This document shows, in pieces, positions 6,094-9,760 of a DNA stretch of 9,760 nucleotides. Every line of letters begins with the position of its first letter. The stretch's first letter is position 1. Location: positions 1-9,760 of the forward strand of contig JAEZVV010000138.1 in NCBI GenBank assembly GCA_023443095.1, written 5' to 3'. A program made the position numbers and the translations under genes. The notes under the pieces were generated by a model, which was given only the letters and a program-made list of their open reading frames with translations, was not told the origin of the DNA and searched no databases. The stretch comes from Pseudomonadota bacterium (lineage in GTDB: Bacteria; Pseudomonadota; Gammaproteobacteria; Burkholderiales; Burkholderiaceae_F).

Positions 6094-6975
6094 ATGCAAT
6101 CGCTTTGGATGCTGGCAGCGGCGCTGCTATTTTCCCTGATGGGAGTCTGCGTCAAGCTCGCCGGCGAGTATTACTCGGTCGCCGAGCTTGTCTTTTACCG
6201 TTCCCTGCTCGGCTCGATCGGGCTGGCGCTGTTTGTCCGCTGGCGCGGCCTGAGTCTGGTCACGCCACACGTCTGGATGCATCTGCGGCGTGGCGTCGTC
6301 GGCACGGTGGCGCTGTCGCTCTGGTTCTTCGCCACCACCGTCTTGCCGGTGGGAACGGCGATGACGCTCAACTACACCTCGCCCCTGTTTCTGGCCGCCT
6401 TCACGATCGGACTGGCGATCTCTTCCGGGCGCGCGGTCGAATGGCCGCTGGCCGCGGCCGTCGGCATGGGTTTTGTCGGCGTGGTCCTGGTGCTCCAGCC
6501 TTCGTTCAGCCACGGCCAGGAGCTGGCGGCAGTGACCGGCCTGGCCTCGGGCGTGTTGTCGGCCGTGGCGTATTGGCACGTCAAGGAACTCGGCAAGCTG
6601 CGCGAGCCCGAATGGCGCACGGTGTTCTATTTTTCGGTTGCCGGCGCGGTCCTGGGCCTGGGCGGCACCCTCTTCACCGGCTTTTCGCCCCACACCGCCC
6701 GCGGCCTGTGGCTGATCGCCGGCGTCGCGGGTTTCGCCACCCTGGCGCAGCTGGCCATGACCCGCGCCTATGGCAAGGGCAGCACCTTGTTGGTGGCGAC
6801 GCTGCAGTTTTCCGCGATTGTTTTTGCCTCGATCCTGGGCGTGATCGTTTTTGGCGACTCGATCAGCTTCGAGACCGGCATCGGCATCGCCATCATCCTC
6901 GGCAGCGGCATTGGGGCCAGCGTCCTCGGCGCTCGGGCCATGTCGCGCGCCACCCGCTCATTGGGAAAGGCTTGA
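6094..6975 (+). CDS. EamA / DMT superfamily permease
   Basis: 293 aa, with about ten hydrophobic segments in two homologous EamA halves (roughly 4-135 and 147-280), the usual architecture of drug/metabolite transporters. The first half has LLFSLMGVCVKLAGE (11-25), YRSLLGSIGLAL (35-46) and the LNYTSPLFLAAF stretch (92-103), a hallmark position of these carriers where Tyr-Thr-Ser-Pro lies in TM4. The second half has LASGVLSAVAYWHVKELGK (150-168) and a matching FATLAQLAMTRAYGKG (214-229). A Gly- and Arg-rich basic tail is expected in the cytoplasm. Substrates in this superfamily range from amino acids to nucleotide metabolites and cannot be read from sequence; export or exchange of a small metabolite is the most that can be said. 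It is one base upstream of the sulfurtransferase gene, so the two are likely cotranscribed, and a sulfur-compound substrate is possible but only inferred. Confidence 0.92.
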   Translation: MQSLWMLAAALLFSLMGVCVKLAGEYYSVAELVFYRSLLGSIGLALFVRWRGLSLVTPHVWMHLRRGVVGTVALSLWFFATTVLPVGTAMTLNYTSPLFLAAFTIGLAISSGRAVEWPLAAAVGMGFVGVVLVLQPSFSHGQELAAVTGLASGVLSAVAYWHVKELGKLREPEWRTVFYFSVAGAVLGLGGTLFTGFSPHTARGLWLIAGVAGFATLAQLAMTRAYGKGSTLLVATLQFSAIVFASILGVIVFGDSISFETGIGIAIILGSGIGASVLGARAMSRATRSLGKA

Positions 6976-6976
6976 G

Positions 6977-7828
6977 ATGAAGTTCGACACCCTGATCGAC
7001 GTGGCCAGCCTGGCCCGCCACTATCTGGAGCCGGGCTGGGTCGTGCTCGACGTCCGCTGCGACCTGATGGATCCGGCCTCCGGCCGCCGCGCTTACGATG
7101 CCGGCCACATCCAGGGCGCGGCTTTCGCCGACCTCGACCACGACTTGTCCGGCCCTAAGACCGGCAGCAACGGCCGCCACCCCCTGCCCGAGCGCGAGGC
7201 CCTCGTCCAACGCTTCCGCGACTGGGGCATCGGCCCCTCGACCCAGATCGTTGCCTACGACGCGCAAGGTGGCCAGTTCGCCGCCCGCCTGTGGTGGCTG
7301 GCGCGCTGGCTCGGGCACGACCGGGTCGCCGTGCTCGACGGCGGCTGGCCGGCCTGGCTGGAAGCGGGCGGCAGTACCAGCGCCGAGCGACCGGACCGCT
7401 TGCGCGGCGAGTTCGCCGCCGGCGCCCCGCTCGAGACCTTGGTCGACGTCCGGACGGTGCTGTCCGGCCTGGATGCGCCCGACCGCCTGATCGTCGATGC
7501 CCGCGCACCCGAACGATTCGAAGGCAAGCTCGAACCGATCGACCCTGTCGCCGGCCACATCCCCGGGGCAGTCAACCGCTTCTGGAGCCTCAACCTCGAC
7601 GCCAACGGCCGCTTCAAGCCCGTGCCCCGACTGCGCGCCGAGTTCGCCGAACTGCTCGGGGCGCGCCCCGCCAGCGCCGTGATCAACCAGTGCGGTTCGG
7701 GCGTGAGCGCCTGCCACAACCAGCTCGCGATGGCCGCCGCCGGCCTGCCCGGCGCCGCGCTTTATGCCGGCTCGTGGAGCGAATGGGTGGCCGATCCGGC
7801 GCGCCCGGTCGCTACCGGCCCGGCCTGA
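6977..7828 (+). CDS. Two-domain rhodanese sulfurtransferase (3-mercaptopyruvate type)
   Basis: 283 aa, the length of SseA/thiosulfate sulfurtransferase proteins. It moves a sulfane sulfur from 3-mercaptopyruvate or thiosulfate to cyanide or a thiol through a cysteine persulfide. The N-terminal rhodanese domain (about 7-133) has LDVRCDL (24-30), YDAGHIQGA (40-48) and the inactive-loop position YDAQGGQFAARLWW (94-107), with Asp in place of Cys as expected. The C-terminal domain (about 150-273) has VDARAPERFEG (173-183), GHIPGAVN (193-200) and the active loop CGSGVSA with Cys239. The CGSGV(T/S)A loop, rather than the CRxGx[RT] type, favours mercaptopyruvate as donor; Ser replaces the usual Thr, and a second Cys (246) follows. 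No signal peptide, so cytoplasmic. The start at 6977 has AAAGG 6 nt upstream and follows the permease stop by one base; an in-frame extension to 6851 lies inside the permease gene and was discarded. Confidence 0.93.
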   Translation: MKFDTLIDVASLARHYLEPGWVVLDVRCDLMDPASGRRAYDAGHIQGAAFADLDHDLSGPKTGSNGRHPLPEREALVQRFRDWGIGPSTQIVAYDAQGGQFAARLWWLARWLGHDRVAVLDGGWPAWLEAGGSTSAERPDRLRGEFAAGAPLETLVDVRTVLSGLDAPDRLIVDARAPERFEGKLEPIDPVAGHIPGAVNRFWSLNLDANGRFKPVPRLRAEFAELLGARPASAVINQCGSGVSACHNQLAMAAAGLPGAALYAGSWSEWVADPARPVATGPA

Positions 7829-7830
7829 GT

Positions 7831-8610
7831 TCAGTGATCGTGCAGGCCGCCCGTGATCAGGGCGGCCAGCACCACTCCCAGCAGGATGAAGGCCACTTGC
7901 GGCGCCGACTCGCGCAGGGCCGTGCGCCGCATCATCTCCGGCAGCAGGTCTGACAAGGCGATGTAGATGAAGCTCGCCGCCGCCACCACGAGCGCATACG
8001 GCAGGAGTCCGTCGATACGGTCGATCAGGAAATAACCAACCACCCCGCCCACCACCGCGCTCAGGCCTGAGATCAGGTTGAAGAAGAAGGCGCGGGCGCG
8101 GCTGAAACCGGCGTTGAGCAGGATCATGAAGTCGCCGATCTCGTGCGGAATCTCGTGCGCCATCACGGCCGCCGTCGCCAGCAGGCCGAGCTTGATGTCG
8201 GCGAGGAAAGCGCTTGCGATCAGCATGCCGTCGGCGAAGTTGTGGAAAGCATCGCCCACCAGGATCGGCCAGCCGCCGCGGCGCGCTTCCCGCGCGTCGT
8301 GCCCATGGCTATGGTGGTGCTCGTCGCCTTCGTGATGATGGGTGTGGTGGATCAGCATCATCTTCTCGAGCAGGAAGAAGGCGAGCACCGAGCCCAGCAG
8401 GACCCAGCCCAGCACGCCCGCATCGGCGCCGCTTTCGAAGGACTCGGGCAGCAGGTGGGTGAAAGCCACGGTCAGCAAGAGCCCGGCCGAGATGCAGACA
8501 AACTTGTCGACCATGCCCGACAGCCAGCGGAAGCTGAGCCAGCCGGCAAGCGAGATCGAGATGACCGTCGACGCGACGTTGGCGAGAATGATCCAGGTGA
8601 GCGTACTCAT
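7831..8610 (-). CDS. ZIP family metal transporter
   Basis: 259 aa with about eight membrane segments. ZIP proteins carry zinc or other divalent metals (Fe, Mn, Cd) into the cytoplasm. Metal-site signatures are complete: H123-N124-xx-D127 in HNFADGM (TM4) and H152-E153-xx-H156-E157 in HEIPHEIGD (TM5), the HExPHExGD form of the LIV-1 type. Between TM3 and TM4 is a cytoplasmic His-rich loop (88-104: HH-THHH-EGDE-HHHSHGH), thought in the family to bind or sense metal, and the C terminus ends HDH. The ATG at 8610 begins MSTLTWIILANV, directly into TM1; a longer reading from TTG 8664 adds an Arg-rich segment spanning a strong hairpin and is unlikely. No Shine-Dalgarno is visible. It is downstream of the DLH-family gene, but a terminator-like hairpin separates them. 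It converges on the sulfurtransferase gene two bases away. Confidence 0.95.
   Translation of the reverse strand: MSTLTWIILANVASTVISISLAGWLSFRWLSGMVDKFVCISAGLLLTVAFTHLLPESFESGADAGVLGWVLLGSVLAFFLLEKMMLIHHTHHHEGDEHHHSHGHDAREARRGGWPILVGDAFHNFADGMLIASAFLADIKLGLLATAAVMAHEIPHEIGDFMILLNAGFSRARAFFFNLISGLSAVVGGVVGYFLIDRIDGLLPYALVVAAASFIYIALSDLLPEMMRRTALRESAPQVAFILLGVVLAALITGGLHDH
7845..7867 (+). terminator. Hairpin inside the ZIP 3' end, possible terminator of the permease-sulfurtransferase unit
   Basis: GGCCGCCC, a 7-nt loop GTGATCA, then GGGCGGCC form a perfect 8-bp stem starting 16 nt after the sulfurtransferase stop. Only two bases separate the convergent genes, so any terminator must lie within the ZIP coding region. 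There is no T-tract afterwards on the plus strand, so this would be at most a weak or Rho-assisted site. On the minus strand the same bases encode the ALITGGL region of ZIP. Confidence 0.35.
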
Positions 8611-8632
8611 GCGAAGGGAGCGGCGGGAAAAC

Positions 8633-8655
8633 CGACGGGCCCAGCGGGCCCGTCG
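8633..8655 (-). terminator. Probable terminator of the DLH-family gene, just before ZIP
   Basis: CGACGGGCCC, loop AGC, then GGGCCCGTCG form a perfect 10-bp GC-rich stem located 24 nt after the hydrolase stop. In the minus-strand direction it is followed by GTTTTCCC, a run of four T. This is the strongest hairpin in the window. It ends only 22 nt before the ZIP ATG, so it could equally act as a leader structure of ZIP mRNA. Confidence 0.6.
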
Positions 8656-8679
8656 TGTTGGCAAGGCGGGGGGCGAAGC

Positions 8680-9564
8680 TTAGCCGAGATGATGCTGGAA
8701 CCAGGCCGACAGTCGCTGCCAGCCATCGTCAGCAGCCGGTTTGCGGTAGCTCGGGCGGTAGTCGGCGTGGAAGGCGTGCGGCGTGTCGGGGTAGGAAACG
8801 AGTTCGCTTTTCGTATTGCCGGCGGCCTTGAGCGCCGCCCTCATCTTTTCGACGGAGTCGTTGGGAATGCCGCCGTCGGCAGCGCCATACAAGCCCAGGA
8901 CCGGCGCCTTGATACGGGCGACGACATCGAGCGGGGTCGGGTCGCCGGCGAAATACGAACGCGCGACCGGGCCGTACCAGGCCACGCCCGCGGCCACGGC
9001 CGGGTTGTGCGCGGCGTACATCCACACCGTGCGGCCGCCCCAGCAAAAGCCGGTGATGCCCAGCTTGCCGCCGCCCCCGTGTTGCGTCGCCCAGGCGGCG
9101 GCCGCGTCGAGGTCGGCCATCACCTGCGAATCCGGCACCCGGGCGACGATGTCCTTGATCAGCGTGGCGATGTCGGCGACCTTGCTGGGGTCGCCCTGGC
9201 GCGCGTAAAGCTCGGGCGCCACCGCCAGATAACCCTGCCGGGCGAGGCGTCGGCAGACGTCCTTGATGTATTCATGGACGCCGAAGATCTCCTGCACCAC
9301 CAGCACCACCGGCAACCCGGTCTTGCCCGCCGGCTTGGCCCAATATGCCGGCATTTCGCCGCCGCTCACCGCCAGGCGGGCTTCTCCGGTCTCGAGCCCG
9401 GCCGCATCGGTGCGGACCGTCGTCTGCGCGACCACGGGCAAGACCGCCGCGGCAAATCCCGCGCCCAGCGAGGTCTTCATGAAGCCGCGGCGGCTCAGCT
9501 CGAGTGCGGGACTGAGGCTGTCGATTTCCGTGCTGGCAGTGGCCAGGCCGTTCGAAGGGTTCAT
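8680..9564 (-). CDS. Tat-exported dienelactone hydrolase family protein
   Basis: 294 aa alpha/beta hydrolase of the DLH family with a twin-arginine signal: SRRGFMK (24-30, R25-R26), then the hydrophobic stretch SLGAGFAAAVLPVV (32-45) and AQT, where cleavage after Ala47 is plausible. Export folded to the periplasm is therefore expected. The catalytic triad is readable: nucleophile Cys174 in GFCWGG, Asp230 in YGAADGGIP, and His263 in DTPHAFH. QEIFG (91-95) supplies the Glu that activates the Cys in true dienelactone hydrolases. Characterised members open the lactone ring of 4-carboxymethylenebutenolide in chloroaromatic catabolism, but no catabolic genes are nearby and many exported homologues have unknown ester or lactone substrates. 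The start has GAGGAG 5 nt upstream. The gene is followed by a terminator-like hairpin and then ZIP. Confidence 0.94.
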   Translation of the reverse strand: MNPSNGLATASTEIDSLSPALELSRRGFMKTSLGAGFAAAVLPVVAQTTVRTDAAGLETGEARLAVSGGEMPAYWAKPAGKTGLPVVLVVQEIFGVHEYIKDVCRRLARQGYLAVAPELYARQGDPSKVADIATLIKDIVARVPDSQVMADLDAAAAWATQHGGGGKLGITGFCWGGRTVWMYAAHNPAVAAGVAWYGPVARSYFAGDPTPLDVVARIKAPVLGLYGAADGGIPNDSVEKMRAALKAAGNTKSELVSYPDTPHAFHADYRPSYRKPAADDGWQRLSAWFQHHLG

Positions 9565-9569
9565 CGTGT

Positions 9570-9575
9570 CTCCTC
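9570..9575 (-). promoter_or_regulatory. Ribosome binding site of the DLH-family gene
   Basis: GAGGAG on the minus strand lies 5 nt before the ATG at 9564. This is the strongest Shine-Dalgarno in the window, and it supports the long N-region ahead of the Tat motif rather than the downstream Met29 as the start. Confidence 0.8.
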
Positions 9576-9609
9576 GTGCACAGCCGATGCGGCTTTGGAA
9601 GGGAAATCC

Positions 9610-9615
9610 AGTATA
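9610..9615 (-). promoter_or_regulatory. -10 box of the DLH-family gene
   Basis: Minus-strand TATACT (5/6) followed by GG lies about 45 bp upstream of the ATG at 9564. The predicted start point near 9603 leaves a leader of about 40 nt containing the Shine-Dalgarno. No good -35 is visible. Confidence 0.5.
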
Positions 9616-9632
9616 GCGAGGCCTCTCATCGC

Positions 9633-9638
9633 TAGAAT
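9633..9638 (+). promoter_or_regulatory. -10 box, plus strand, for the right-edge gene
   Basis: CTAGAATCGG carries a TAGAAT -10 and the same downstream CGG as the yajQ promoter. It is divergent from the hydrolase -10, 17 bp away. A start point near 9645 would give a leader of about 51 nt to the ATG at 9696. Confidence 0.45.
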
Positions 9639-9695
9639 CGGAGCCGTCCGACGCATCCCGCGCGGCGGGCGCCGCCTACCCACCCCATCCCCTCC

Positions 9696-9760
9696 ATGAC
9701 AACACTCGCCACCCTGGCCGCGCGCGTTAACGCGCGCGCCCCCCCCCCCCCCAAATTCGC
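9696..9760 (+). CDS. Possible N terminus of a truncated gene
   Basis: An open frame starts at ATG 9696 and runs to the window edge, giving 21 residues: MTTLATLAARVNARA, four prolines, then KF. The fragment is too short to identify. In favour are a TAGAAT -10 box about 60 bp upstream, divergence from the DLH-family gene, and a plausible amphipathic beginning. Against are the absence of a Shine-Dalgarno (the preceding bases are C-rich) and the run of 14 C inside the frame, which may be a sequence error; if so, everything after residue 15 is unreliable. Confidence 0.35.
   Translation, partial: MTTLATLAARVNARAPPPPKF
9719..9738. repeat. 20-bp perfect palindrome before the C tract
   Basis: Alternating CG on both sides of a central GTTAAC gives a perfect 20-bp palindrome, directly followed by the C run. 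It lies within the possible edge gene (residues 8-15). Such self-complementary DNA beside a homopolymer is a hard template for sequencing, so the local sequence should be trusted less. Confidence 0.6.
9739..9752 (+). repeat. Homopolymer of 14 C
   Basis: Fourteen consecutive C at the right edge, inside the putative reading frame, where they encode proline. No other homopolymer in the window approaches this length. It may be a slippage-prone contingency tract or an assembly or base-calling artefact. Confidence 0.85.

Noticed and set aside
5737..6099. An upstream extension of ispA by 121 residues
   Set aside because: The extension lies in a wrong frame through xseB and looks like noise; the ATGA overlap and the family N terminus support the ATG at 5736.
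5382..6980. A 532-residue plus-strand frame overlapping ispA, xseB and the permease
   Set aside because: It is an out-of-frame reading of the permease joined to the antisense of ispA and xseB, very Arg-rich and without membrane segments.
8318..8350. CAT/ATG-rich short repeats resembling a tandem repeat
   Set aside because: They are codons of the His-rich cytoplasmic loop of ZIP, explained by protein function.
8611..8664. A longer ZIP N terminus beginning at a TTG
   Set aside because: It adds an Arg-rich segment encoded by a perfect hairpin and is unlike ZIP family starts, which enter TM1 directly.
8143..9699. A 518-residue plus-strand open frame opposite ZIP and the DLH-family gene
   Set aside because: It crosses two genes and the intervening terminator-like hairpin and has antisense composition; both opposite-strand genes have intact catalytic motifs.

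Overview
The window is a GC-rich stretch of bacterial chromosome, roughly two-thirds G+C by eye, with ordinary housekeeping and accessory genes packed closely together. The xseB-ispA-dxs order, a divergent murB/yajQ pair, the codon use and the protein sequences suggest a betaproteobacterium, perhaps of the Rhodocyclales or Burkholderiales. I infer this from protein character; no marker gene proves it. I see no tRNA, rRNA, insertion sequence, CRISPR array, phage gene or transfer boundary.

Layout, left to right. A hemolysin III/PAQR-type membrane protein lies at 12-671 (-). murB (810-1832, -), for peptidoglycan precursor synthesis, is divergent from yajQ (1891-2382, +), a nucleotide or c-di-GMP-binding protein family. 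They share a 58-bp region with two opposed -10 boxes. Next come a small unrecognised but gene-like ORF (2507-2836, +) and the minus-strand operon xseB-ispA-dxs (5987 down to 2885): exonuclease VII small subunit, farnesyl diphosphate synthase and DXP synthase. dxs makes the first committed MEP-pathway intermediate and ispA condenses the isoprene units, so this operon feeds quinone and undecaprenyl-carrier synthesis. The carrier is used by the same envelope pathway that murB serves.

A 106-bp divergent region separates xseB from a plus-strand pair one base apart: an EamA/DMT-type permease (6094-6975) and a two-domain rhodanese sulfurtransferase (6977-7828). This pair converges, two bases apart, on a ZIP metal transporter (7831-8610, -). 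Upstream of ZIP, in the same direction, is a Tat-exported dienelactone hydrolase-family protein (8680-9564, -). The hydrolase is divergent from the start of a possible truncated gene at the right edge, which runs into a 14-C tract and may be affected by sequence error.

The most interesting signals are regulatory. Several starts are preceded by a TAnAAT-type -10 box, often followed by CGG and with no recognisable -35. At murB and the permease this box sits exactly 6 nt before the ATG with no Shine-Dalgarno, which predicts leaderless mRNAs. Other points are a perfect inverted repeat before the small ORF, an 18-bp GC palindrome in the xseB leader, a strong hairpin between the hydrolase and ZIP genes, and a hairpin inside the ZIP 3' end that could end the opposing transcript. 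I found no undescribed multi-gene system.
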